Below, piece after piece: positions 1 through 7,918 of a stretch of 33,105 nucleotides of DNA (positions are counted from its first letter, which is position 1; each line of letters opens with the position of its first letter). This stretch comes from Paracraurococcus sp049315625. GTDB lineage: Bacteria; Pseudomonadota; Alphaproteobacteria; Acetobacterales; Acetobacteraceae. The notes beneath the pieces were generated by a model, which searched no databases, had not been told where the DNA came from, and saw only the letters and a list, made by a program, of their open reading frames with translations. The DNA is taken from NCBI GenBank assembly GCA_049315625.1, contig JBMOJU010000013.1:1-33105 (forward strand), written 5' to 3'. The position numbers and the translations under genes are program-made.

Positions 1-2
1 AC

Positions 3-3000
3 CGGCGGGTCCGTACCGCGGTCGGCCAGCACGATGCGCCAGGTGCCGCCGCCGCCGGCACGGAAGGGGTCGGTGACGCCGACGCTCGCCAGGGACCCGG
101 CCTGGACCGTCAGCGACTCCCCGCTGCCCACCAGCGGGCCGTACAGCGTGAGACGCTCGGCCACGCGCAGGCTGGCCAGGCCCGAGGAGCTAAGCCCCGC
201 CGGGCCGATATCCAGCGGGCCGGCGGTGACGATATCGATGCCGCCGGCACTGCCTTCGATCGCGCGGATGCGGTTGTCGGGGTTGGTCAGCGTGACCATC
301 CCGCCGGCCTTGATCTCGAGGCCGCCGACCAGCAGGGGCGAGATCTGGGTGACCGTCCCGCCCACGTCGATCGTCATCGTCCCGGACGTATTGTAGCTGC
401 GGTCCAGCAGGAAGGAGCCGGGCGACGTCATCCGGAGGTCGACATCGCCGAGATCGACGACCCCGTAGATCGTCGAGACGGTGATCGGGATCAACAGGCT
501 CCGGGCGCGGCCGAGCGGCCGGATGAAGTCGCTGCGCGCCTGCAGCAGGTCCGATGTCGTGATCGGTGCCGACGAACCCGAGATGAAGCGGAGGGTTTCC
601 GGCGCGATGTCCAGCGTGTCGATGGACTGCGAGATCCGCGTGCCAACCGTATTGCCCAGCGGCCCCGAGGGGAGCAGCGCGAGGACGTTGTAGCCCTCGG
701 CAGCGCCGCGTGCCTCGAGCGACCAGGTGCCGGTGGCATCCGAGGCGACGCCGGCGAAGAAGGCCCGGTCGACCATGATCGTCAGCGGCACCCCGGGCGC
801 GGCGGTACCGTCGGCGGAGTATACCTGCCCCGCCAGCCGCAGGTATGGCGTCGCCTCCGGCACGTTCCGCAGCGCCGGGGTGCCGGCCGTCGATACGTAC
901 CAGGCCGTGGCGTTGAAGCCCGAGGGCAGCGTGCCGGGCGTGATGGTGGTTGGCAACGGGGCTGTGCCGACCGTGTCGGTGATCGGCACCGAGGTCACGT
1001 CGCTTGCGCCACCCGGGATGGTGGCGCCGCCGGCAGCGTAGCCGGCGGTCAGCGTGCCCAGGTTCCGGCCCAGCACTGCGCCGGTGACCCCGGCGCCGGA
1101 CACCGTGTTGCTGGCGTAGACAGACGCGATCGCTCCGGTACTGATGCCGGCGATGCCCCCCACCATGGAGCTGCCGCCAACCGTGTCGTTCGGGTTGGTA
1201 TTGCCGATGATGCCGTCGTTCGATCCGACGACGCCGCCGACCGTGGAGGTGCTGCGAACCGTGCCCACCGCAGTGGTCTTGCCGACGGTGCCGTAGGGCG
1301 AGCCGACGCTGCCGCCGACGGTGCCGTAGGGCGAGCCGACGCCGCCGCCGACGGTCGAACTGCCGCCGACCGTGCCGGCCGCGGTGGCGTTGCTGATGCT
1401 GCCGCTGTTCCATCCGACGATGCCGCCCGCGACCTGGCCTGCCGTGACGCTGGCGTTGACGCTGGCCTCGGCGATCGTGCCGGTGTTCAGGCCCGCCACG
1501 CCACCGGCGACGCCGCCGGCCGCGACCGTCCCTTCCAGGCTGACGCCGCGGATGCTGCCGGCATTGGTCGCGGCGAGGAGTCCCGCCACGCCGGGGCCGT
1601 AGACGGCGGCGTTGGTCATCCGCAGGTCGCGGATCGACGCCGTTTCGGTGAGGAAGCCGAACAGCCCGGCGCCGGCTTCGGAGACGGTGTCGGTGGTGAA
1701 GTTGCGGATGGTGTGGCCGCGGCCGTCGAGCAGGCCACCGAACTGGGCCACGCCCGCGAAGTCGCTGCCCTCGAGGTCGATATCCCGGCCGAGCGCATAG
1801 GCGGCGTTCGGCGCGCCGGCCATCGCGGCAAGCTGGGCCGGCGTGTTGACCAGCATCTCGGGCAGCAGGCCACCCTTGACGAACCGGCTGTAGTCCGTGG
1901 GGGTCGCATAGCTGTACGGGTTGTAGAGCAGCGTCGTGCTGCCGCCGACCAGCTTCACGCTGCCGCCCTGGCCGAACGCGACCGTGCCGGTGCCCGTGCC
2001 GGTGCTGTCGGATTGCAGGACCAGGCTGCCGCCATGCAGGTTGGTCAGGCCCGCATTGACGTTGATGCTGCGGTAGGCGCTCAAGGTCAGGGTGTTGGTC
2101 GAGATCCAGGTGAGCGGCGAGGCGACCGTGATGTCGCCGGCGCCCTCACCGGCCCCGGTGACGAGGGTGAAGTTGCTGTAGATCAGCTGGTCGGCGATCA
2201 CCGCAGGATCGATCCGCGACACACCCGCGGGGACGTTCCCGGTGGTGATCATCACATCCGTCGGGTCGAGCAGGAGCGTCCCGGCCCTGCCGGTCCCGCC
2301 GCGCAGATCGGCCCGACCGCGGTAATCCAGCACACCGGCGCTCGACACCTCGGCCATGCCGCCATCGGTGCCGCCACGGGCGCTGAGCGTGCCGCCGAAC
2401 GTCGTCCTTTGGTCCGACCAAACGATGATCTGGCCGCCGCTGCCCTTGCCGCCATCCGCCACGATCCTGGCGCCGTCGTCGATCCGGGTCTCGGTGGCAT
2501 TCGGGACCGCGCGGCGGGAGGCCGGTTCCGCCGCGGCCGCCTTGCCGGGCGGCTTGCCGCCGATCTGCACATCACCGCCCTGCGTCGCGCCGCTCGCGTC
2601 GATCCGCGCGGTCCCGGACACGGCGACGACCTGGCCGGAGACGGTGACGCGGCCGCCCTGGCCGGCCGACCCGCGGGCGCTGACCGAGCCGGACACCCGG
2701 GCGGTGCCGCCGGCCCGCACCGTGACCGATCCGCCCTTCTCGCCATCGGCGATGATCGGCGCGTCGGCCTGCACATCCCCGCCGGCGACCAGCAGGACCC
2801 GGCCTTCGCGCGCCACCGTGCCGGTCGCCCGCAGGTAGCCGTCGCGGTTGCCGGCCAGGGCATAGACATTGCCGCCCACCGCCCGCAGCGCGACCTCGGC
2901 GGCCTCGATCCGGCCCTCGTTGCGGACATCGCCGGCCGCGCCGCGCACCACGACCCGCGCGGTATCGCCGACCGGGCGCAGCACGAGGTCCTTCGACGCC

Positions 3001-3581
3001 GCAAGCACCGCCTGGCCGCCCGCCTGCACGGTGCCGCTGTTCGCGACCTCCGCGCCATGCAGCACCACGCTGCCGCCGGCCACGATGGTGCCACGGTTGA
3101 CCACGGTTCCCGGGCCGGCGCCGCTGAGCGCCAGGGTGCCCGACTGCATGAAGCCGGCCGCATCGGCCGGCCGGGTGCTGGCGACGAAGCCGCCGCCGGT
3201 GATGACCTTGCCCTGCGGCGTGACGACGATGCCCTGCGGGTTGACCAGGTAGACGCTGCCGGTCGCCGCAAGCGTTCCCGCGATCGCCGAAGGCCGGTTG
3301 CCGGTCACGCGGTTGAGCGTCGCGCCGGTGCCGTTGTTGACCTGCACGCGCTGGCCGGCGCCGATGGAGAAGCTGCGCCAGTCGACGATGCCGGTCCGGC
3401 TGGACTGGGTGACCGTCAGCGCCCCGGCGCCGGCGGCGATGCGACCGCTGCCGGCGACGAATTGGCCGCCCTGGGGCAGCCCGGCGCCGCCCTGCTGCGG
3501 CCCACCCGCCCGGGCGGCGGGTGGCACCACCAGGGCGGTGGTGACCAGCAGCGCGCTGCGGAGGAGGGGCAGCTTCACCAT
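3..3581 (-). CDS. TpsA-type filamentous haemagglutinin-like exoprotein (partial, C-terminus outside window)
   Basis: Secreted partner of a two-partner (type Vb) secretion system, expected to cross the outer membrane through the neighbouring TpsB. The frame is open from ATG at 3581 to the window edge (1193 codons seen, no stop). A signal peptide is visible (MVKLPLLRSALLVTTALVVP, then PAARA). The TPS (haemagg_act) domain follows at about residues 35-190, with the typical NPQGIVV at about 114-120 and GGGFVAST after it. A Gly/Ala/Val/Thr-rich beta-helix-like stretch covers about 190-600. GLUG-like repeats (GGIVGWNSGSI, GGVVGSNDGII) lie at about 655-850. An Ig-like or carboxypeptidase-regulatory-like segment (LRLAGQVYSADGTAAPG) follows, then more beta-helix. 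The start overlaps the tpsB stop by 7 nt, so translation is probably coupled. The passenger's job (adhesion, biofilm or contact-dependent inhibition) cannot be told because the C-terminal part is missing. Confidence 0.9.
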   Translation of the reverse strand, partial: MVKLPLLRSALLVTTALVVPPAARAGGPQQGGAGLPQGGQFVAGSGRIAAGAGALTVTQSSRTGIVDWRSFSIGAGQRVQVNNGTGATLNRVTGNRPSAIAGTLAATGSVYLVNPQGIVVTPQGKVITGGGFVASTRPADAAGFMQSGTLALSGAGPGTVVNRGTIVAGGSVVLHGAEVANSGTVQAGGQAVLAASKDLVLRPVGDTARVVVRGAAGDVRNEGRIEAAEVALRAVGGNVYALAGNRDGYLRATGTVAREGRVLLVAGGDVQADAPIIADGEKGGSVTVRAGGTARVSGSVSARGSAGQGGRVTVSGQVVAVSGTARIDASGATQGGDVQIGGKPPGKAAAAEPASRRAVPNATETRIDDGARIVADGGKGSGGQIIVWSDQRTTFGGTLSARGGTDGGMAEVSSAGVLDYRGRADLRGGTGRAGTLLLDPTDVMITTGNVPAGVSRIDPAVIADQLIYSNFTLVTGAGEGAGDITVASPLTWISTNTLTLSAYRSINVNAGLTNLHGGSLVLQSDSTGTGTGTVAFGQGGSVKLVGGSTTLLYNPYSYATPTDYSRFVKGGLLPEMLVNTPAQLAAMAGAPNAAYALGRDIDLEGSDFAGVAQFGGLLDGRGHTIRNFTTDTVSEAGAGLFGFLTETASIRDLRMTNAAVYGPGVAGLLAATNAGSIRGVSLEGTVAAGGVAGGVAGLNTGTIAEASVNASVTAGQVAGGIVGWNSGSISNATAAGTVGGSSTVGGGVGSPYGTVGGSVGSPYGTVGKTTAVGTVRSTSTVGGVVGSNDGIIGNTNPNDTVGGSSMVGGIAGISTGAIASVYASNTVSGAGVTGAVLGRNLGTLTAGYAAGGATIPGGASDVTSVPITDTVGTAPLPTTITPGTLPSGFNATAWYVSTAGTPALRNVPEATPYLRLAGQVYSADGTAAPGVPLTIMVDRAFFAGVASDATGTWSLEARGAAEGYNVLALLPSGPLGNTVGTRISQSIDTLDIAPETLRFISGSSAPITTSDLLQARSDFIRPLGRARSLLIPITVSTIYGVVDLGDVDLRMTSPGSFLLDRSYNTSGTMTIDVGGTVTQISPLLVGGLEIKAGGMVTLTNPDNRIRAIEGSAGGIDIVTAGPLDIGPAGLSSSGLASLRVAERLTLYGPLVGSGESLTVQAGSLASVGVTDPFRAGGGGTWRIVLADRGTDPP
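1290..1355 (-). repeat. Two-copy 33-bp in-frame tandem repeat in the TpsA GLUG region
   Basis: Two adjacent 33-bp units (1290-1322 and 1323-1355) differ at one base. In the minus-strand TpsA frame they encode an 11-residue unit of the type TVGGxVGSPYG, with Ser or Gly at the variable position. The near identity suggests a recent slippage duplication within the GLUG-repeat part of the exoprotein. Confidence 0.85.
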
Positions 3582-5248
3582 GCGAGGCTCACCGCGGCGT
3601 GGAGGAATGCCCCGTCGGCGCCCTGGTTCGGCGCCCGCACCAATTGCCAGCCCTGCTCCAGGCGCAGCGCGACCTGGCGGCCCATCTCGTAGCGCAGACC
3701 CATGCCGATGCTCGCGGTCGTCACCCTGGCCGGCGTCGCCTCGCTCACCACCGGGTTGCCGGCACGTGCGTAGTCGGCGAACAGGTGCAGCTGCGCCGAA
3801 TCCTCCGGCAGCCGGGCGGAGAGGGTCGGCAGCAGCCGGAAGCGCGGGCTGCGCAGTTCCGTGGTCAGCAGGAAACCCTGGCTGCCGGAGACGCCGAATT
3901 CCTGGTAGCCGCGCACCGAGTCGACGCCGGCGATGGCCAGCTGCTCGCTGGGCAGCAGGTTGCCCGAGGCCAGCTGGCCGGTGGCGCGGAGGACGAGGCC
4001 GACCTCGCGGCCCAGGGGCAGAAGGTGGCTGACCGTCATTCGGCCATACAGGTAACGGGCCTTCGCGCCCGGCGTGCCACCCTGGTCCGTCCCGGAGGGC
4101 TGGAAGGCCTGGTCGGTATTATCCGGCAACATCCCGCCCGGGCTCAGCGCCAGGTTGCCGAGGATCTGCGTATCGCCGAACGCGGTCGGCAGGCTGGTGC
4201 CGTAGCGCAGGGTGAACTGGCTGATTTCGCTGGAGGACCGCTGCACCGAGACGCCGCCAAAGGCCAGGTTGTTGTTGGTGGTCTTGTATTCATAGCCGAT
4301 GGCGAATTCCTGGCCGACGCCAAGCCGCCAGGGCAGCTGCCGCAGGACATACTGCCCGGCCGCATTCACGTTGCGGCCAAGGGAATTCAGGTCGGGCCCG
4401 ATGCGCGGGGACTGCAGCGCATAGCCGCCGGACAGGATGATCGCCTGGTCATCGGGCAGCGGGATCTGCCAGCTCGCGCTGTGTCCGGCGGAGCCCGGTT
4501 CCTGGGTCTGGCCGTCCGCACCGGTGCGGCGGTTCCACAGGTCGGTGCTGCTGCTGAACTGCCAGCTGACCGTGTGCCCGCGGTCGAGCGCGTTGCCCCA
4601 CCCCGCGCCGATGGTCCAGCGTTCCCACCCGGTGACCGGCGAGCCGGTATTGGCGAAGCCGAGGCTGGCGATCAGCGGGATACGGTCTGCGGCGTGCAGG
4701 ACGACGTCGGTGGTACCGGGCGCCTCGCCGGCCTGGAAGCCTGGCTCGACGGTCAGGTACGGGCCGCTGTTCAGCCGGGTGATGCGTTGGTCGAGCGCCG
4801 GCTTGTCGATGCCCTGGCCCGGCTGGAGCGCCGCCCCCGCGAGCAGGTAGCGGTCGCTGAACCAGCGGTTGCCCGCGGCGGAAACGCGGCCAACGCGGTA
4901 TTCGGCGACGACGACGCGCAGGACACCATCGGTGACGTCCTGTTCCGGGATGCTGACGTCGACGAAGGGCCGGCCGACCTCCAGGCAGTGCGCGGTGATC
5001 GCCTCCCGCAGGTTTTTCAGCAGGGCCTGATCGATCTCGGTGCCGAGGAAGCGCGACAGGACCGCGGCGAGTGCGGCGGCGCTCGGCACCTCCAGCCGCG
5101 ACAGATCGACGCCGGCGGGGGGCGGATCCGCCGCCACGCTCGTCGTCGGCTCCGGCACCCCCACGATGCCGAGGAGCGGCAGGGCGAGGGCCTGGCGATG
5201 CGAAATGCCGACGATCAACATTGCCACTGCCATGAAGACGCGATTCAT
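3575..5248 (-). CDS. TpsB-type outer-membrane transporter (ShlB/FhaC/HecB family)
   Basis: A 557-aa two-partner secretion transporter, the family's usual length. The protein starts with a Sec signal peptide (MNRVFMAVAMLIVGISHRQ, then ALA). A POTRA_2-like region lies at about residues 60-145 (IPEQDVTDGVLRVVVAEYRV). The ShlB-type 16-strand barrel fills the rest, with the family hallmark VRGY at 445-448 in the conserved inward loop, and ends VSLAW. Its role is to recognise the TPS domain of the exoprotein in the periplasm and pass it through the outer membrane without ATP. It is the first full gene of the minus-strand pair and overlaps tpsA by 7 nt. The start at 5248 overlaps the stop of a 20-codon leader frame and has only a weak ribosome site of its own. 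Confidence 0.95.
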   Translation of the reverse strand: MNRVFMAVAMLIVGISHRQALALPLLGIVGVPEPTTSVAADPPPAGVDLSRLEVPSAAALAAVLSRFLGTEIDQALLKNLREAITAHCLEVGRPFVDVSIPEQDVTDGVLRVVVAEYRVGRVSAAGNRWFSDRYLLAGAALQPGQGIDKPALDQRITRLNSGPYLTVEPGFQAGEAPGTTDVVLHAADRIPLIASLGFANTGSPVTGWERWTIGAGWGNALDRGHTVSWQFSSSTDLWNRRTGADGQTQEPGSAGHSASWQIPLPDDQAIILSGGYALQSPRIGPDLNSLGRNVNAAGQYVLRQLPWRLGVGQEFAIGYEYKTTNNNLAFGGVSVQRSSSEISQFTLRYGTSLPTAFGDTQILGNLALSPGGMLPDNTDQAFQPSGTDQGGTPGAKARYLYGRMTVSHLLPLGREVGLVLRATGQLASGNLLPSEQLAIAGVDSVRGYQEFGVSGSQGFLLTTELRSPRFRLLPTLSARLPEDSAQLHLFADYARAGNPVVSEATPARVTTASIGMGLRYEMGRQVALRLEQGWQLVRAPNQGADGAFLHAAVSLAW

Positions 5249-5307
5249 TGGCCGACCGGCGCGACCTCGGGCAGATTCCGGTGCTGAATCATACCGATCG
5301 GCGCCAT
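5245..5307 (-). CDS. Putative 20-aa leader ORF coupled to tpsB
   Basis: A short frame (MAPIGMIQHRNLPEVAPVGQ) starts at 5307 behind a strong ribosome site (AGGAG, about 7 nt upstream). Its TGA overlaps the tpsB start as ATGA. The tpsB ATG itself lacks a good ribosome site, so ribosomes finishing this frame could re-initiate on tpsB. The peptide has no recognisable domain; coupling rather than the peptide may be what matters. This is inferred from layout, with no homology support. Confidence 0.4.
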   Translation of the reverse strand: MAPIGMIQHRNLPEVAPVGQ

Positions 5308-5331
5308 GGGCCCACTCCTAACGCGGAGCAG

Positions 5332-5360
5332 GATAAACCATCTTGTGGGAGTTATATCAA
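5332..5360 (-). promoter_or_regulatory. Sigma70-type promoter for the leader-tpsB-tpsA operon
   Basis: Reading the minus strand, TTGATA (5360-5355) and TTTATC (5337-5332) are separated by exactly 17 bp, in one of the few AT-rich stretches of the window. Transcription would start near 5325, about 18 nt before the leader ATG at 5307. Confidence 0.5.
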
Positions 5361-5373
5361 CCTCAGGTAAAAG

Positions 5374-5390
5374 CGATTAAAAATTAATCG
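5374..5390. promoter_or_regulatory. Perfect 7-bp inverted repeat, possible operator
   Basis: CGATTAA and TTAATCG are separated by AAA, just upstream of the proposed tps promoter (-35 at 5355-5360). The AT-rich palindrome stands out in a 70% GC region. The position suits a regulator binding site; no regulator can be named. Confidence 0.3.
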
Positions 5391-5774
5391 ATCCCGAGGC
5401 TAGGGCGCGAGGCCTGGGCAGGGCTCCCGTCGAAACGCCGCCTCTGCCTTGAGGCCGGTCGGCAAGGCCGCGACCCGTCGCCCCGGCTTCGGGACGGGTG
5501 GCTCCGCATGAGGCGTCAGCAGTCCAGGCTTCTTCAACCCTGGATTGTGTTTGCGTGAATCCCCGCCGGGACGCCGCGCCGCCGGCCGCGGAGCGACGGC
5601 GCCGGCGGAGCGATCGAGCCACGCGGTCAGCTCGGCGGCGTCGCGGCATGCCACCCACCGAAACCCGCACCGCATGCCGACCAGGCCCGGTGTCTTCTCC
5701 CGTGAGATGGCAAATTGCTTTGGCTCTCAACTCTCGGTAACTCTACAGCGCTGCCCCCTAGCCGAACGGAACCC
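5391..5774. other. Intergenic region between the tps operon and the Band-7 operon
   Basis: About 380 bp with no gene I can support. A 91-codon minus-strand frame (5400-5675) has a plausible first half, but its second half loses the GC-rich third positions of local genes and it has no clear ribosome site. A 6-bp inverted repeat lies at 5523-5528/5539-5544. A weak promoter-like pair, TTGCTT (5715-5720) and TAACTC (5738-5743) with 17 bp between, could drive the Band-7 operon. Confidence 0.4.
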
Positions 5775-6677
5775 ATGTCCGCATCGCTCTTCGATCCGAC
5801 CTCCGTCGAGGCCGATGCCAAGCCGCCGCCCGTCGACCGGAAGCTGGATGGTTGGATGGTGCCGTTCATGCGGCTCGGCGGCCGGCTCACGGCCTGGATC
5901 TTCGGGGCCTTGCTGCTCGTGCTCGTGGTCCTGTGGCACCGCGTGGTCTATGTGGTCCCGGCGGGTGGCGGCGGCGTCATGTGGCAGATGTTCTTCGGCG
6001 GCACGGTGACCGACTACGTCTACGCCGAAGGCATCCACATCATGTTCCCGTGGGATCGTTTCACGATCTACGACACCCGGGTGCAGGTGGTGGAGAGCGA
6101 CCTCACCGTCCTGACCAACAAGGGCCTGCCCATCGAGCTGAAGCTGACGATCCGCTTCCACCCCGATTACGACACGCTCGCGCTGCTCGATCAAAAGGTC
6201 GGCAAGGATTACGTGTCGAAGATCGTCAAGCCGACCGTCGAATCGGTGCTGCGCAGAAACATCGGCCGGGAGGATCCGGAGTCGATCTACACCAACAAGG
6301 AGGGCGTGCTCTCCTCGATCGTCTCGCGCGCCATCGAGGAGGCGAGCGAGCAATTCGTCTCCATCGACGACGTCATCATCCGCCAGGTCACCCTGCCCGA
6401 GCCGCTGCGCGACGCGATCAACGCCAAGCTCACCTTCCAGCAACAGGCGGAGGCCTATGAGTTCCGCCTCACCTCGGAAAAGCTGGAGGCCGAGCGGAAG
6501 CGGATCGAGGGCGAAGGCACCAGCGCCTGGCATCGCATCATCCGCGAAAGCCTCACCCCCGAATTGCTGAAGTGGGAGGCGATCCGGGTCGATGGCGAGA
6601 TCGCCAAGTCGCCGAACGCCAAGATCCTCATCATGAACGGCGCCAATTCCAATCAGCTCAACCTCAATGTCCAGTGA
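5775..6677 (+). CDS. SPFH/Band 7 (prohibitin-like) membrane protein
   Basis: A 300-aa membrane-anchored scaffold-type protein. There is one transmembrane segment at about residues 38-58 (TAWIFGALLLVLVVLW). A Band 7 domain follows at about 60-235, including a prohibitin-like stretch (DLTVLTNKGLPIELKLTIRF). A charged helical segment (about 235-265, rich in E, K and R) and a short C-terminal tail end the protein. Known relatives form large oligomers that organise membrane proteins or proteases. The frame is open back to 5715, but ATG 5775 places the N-terminus as a short cytoplasmic segment before the membrane helix, as is usual. The 3' end overlaps the next gene by 11 nt. With two binding proteins downstream, a membrane assembly role is possible, but its partner is unknown. 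Confidence 0.88.
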   Translation: MSASLFDPTSVEADAKPPPVDRKLDGWMVPFMRLGGRLTAWIFGALLLVLVVLWHRVVYVVPAGGGGVMWQMFFGGTVTDYVYAEGIHIMFPWDRFTIYDTRVQVVESDLTVLTNKGLPIELKLTIRFHPDYDTLALLDQKVGKDYVSKIVKPTVESVLRRNIGREDPESIYTNKEGVLSSIVSRAIEEASEQFVSIDDVIIRQVTLPEPLRDAINAKLTFQQQAEAYEFRLTSEKLEAERKRIEGEGTSAWHRIIRESLTPELLKWEAIRVDGEIAKSPNAKILIMNGANSNQLNLNVQ

Positions 6678-7917
6678 CCCCGCGCCGAGGCTGCGCCGCG
6701 ACCTGCTCCGGCATGGCGTCGCGGCGACGGCAGGCCTTGGCCTGGGCGGGATAGCGGGCCGCCACGGCCGCGCCGAGGACGCCCCGCCCGGGCGCGAGGA
6801 ATTCGTCATCGCCACCGTGGTCGACCGCGAGTCGGGCACCCCGCTGCAGAACGGCGCGCAGCTGGCGATCGATGCCGTCAATGCGTCCGGCGGAATCCTC
6901 AAGCGCAGATTGCGGCTGCGCACGGAGGTCACGAACCTGACCAGGGGGAACATCCGCGCCGCAGCGATCGACGTCGCGTCGCGCGTGGTGGGGGAGGACG
7001 ACCTGATCGCAGTGATCGGCCACCATGCCGTCGCCGATGCGCTGCCGGCGGCGATCACCTACCTGCGGCGCGACGCCGTGCTGATCACGCCGGGCATCAG
7101 CACGACCGCCCTGACCATGCACGGGTTGAAGAACCTCTTCGCCATGCTGCCCGACAATGCCGAGCTCAGCACGCAGACCGCGCGCTTCGTCGCCAACCTG
7201 GGCAACCGGCGCGCCATGATCCTGCGGGAACGCGGCGTCGAGGCGCTCGAGGTCTCGCTCGCCTACCGCGACGCCGCCGCGAAGCTGCAGATCACCATTG
7301 CCGACGAGGCCTCGCTGCCCTCGGTCCATCACGTGCGGAACGTCACGCCGCGCCTGCAGGCGCTGAAGATCGACCATGTCGTGCTGATCTGCCCGCTCGA
7401 CTGGCAGATCGAGATCGTGCGGTTCATCACCACGCTCGGCCTCAACGTGTTGTGCGTGCTGCCGACGATCGAGAATGCGGTCCTGGTGCAGAAGGAGCTG
7501 ACCCGGGCGCTCGGCGCCACCACGTCCGCGCCCTTCCGGAACCGCGTCCTGATGCCGGTGCTGCGCGACCCAAGGTCGCCGACGCCGACCCAGGCGGAAT
7601 GGGAGCGCGCCTACCAGGAGCGGTTCAGGATCCCCGCCTCCGACTACGCCATGCAGGGCACGGACGCCGTCGGGGTGATCGTCGAGGCCCTCCGCATCGT
7701 CGGCCGGATCGGTTCGCCCGGGCAGGATGTCGCGGGGGCCCGCAAGGAACTGGTCGAGAACATGATCCGGGTGATGCATGGCGAGCTGGCCTATCGCGGG
7801 GTCGGGGGCCGCATGTCGTTCCGTCGCAATGGCCGCATGTACACGCGCATGCTGGGCTTCGCCTCCATCCGCTCGCCGGAGGAGCGGGACACCGCCTACT
7901 ACCTGCCGGGAGCCTGA
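6667..7917 (+). CDS. Periplasmic binding protein, type 1 fold (branched-chain amino-acid/amide type)
   Basis: A 416-aa substrate-binding protein of the Leu/Ile/Val-binding class (Peripla_BP_6). It opens with a twin-arginine-like signal (LRRDLLRHGVAATAGLGLGG), suggesting export in folded form. The binding fold shows the usual early motif NGAQLAIDAVNASGGILKRR at about residues 62-81. The segment near 118-140 (DDLIAVIGHH, then a pre-sensor strand LITPGIS) matches the family pattern. Such proteins normally feed an ABC importer or act as a sensor domain. No permease or ATPase is nearby; instead it lies between the Band-7 protein (11-nt overlap) and a PstS-like protein (1-nt gap). The ligand cannot be predicted from the sequence. 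Confidence 0.85.
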   Translation: MSSDPAPRLRRDLLRHGVAATAGLGLGGIAGRHGRAEDAPPGREEFVIATVVDRESGTPLQNGAQLAIDAVNASGGILKRRLRLRTEVTNLTRGNIRAAAIDVASRVVGEDDLIAVIGHHAVADALPAAITYLRRDAVLITPGISTTALTMHGLKNLFAMLPDNAELSTQTARFVANLGNRRAMILRERGVEALEVSLAYRDAAAKLQITIADEASLPSVHHVRNVTPRLQALKIDHVVLICPLDWQIEIVRFITTLGLNVLCVLPTIENAVLVQKELTRALGATTSAPFRNRVLMPVLRDPRSPTPTQAEWERAYQERFRIPASDYAMQGTDAVGVIVEALRIVGRIGSPGQDVAGARKELVENMIRVMHGELAYRGVGGRMSFRRNGRMYTRMLGFASIRSPEERDTAYYLPGA

Positions 7918-7918
7918 G

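Noticed and set aside
1713..3692. 659-codon plus-strand frame opposite tpsA
   Set aside because: It is the antisense shadow of a GC-rich coding frame, with Arg/Ala/Gly/His-rich low-complexity translation and no signal peptide or domain.
5400..5675. Possible 91-aa minus-strand protein in the tps/Band-7 gap
   Set aside because: Its first half reads plausibly, but codon third positions lose GC bias in the second half, no ribosome site is clear, and I recognise no family.
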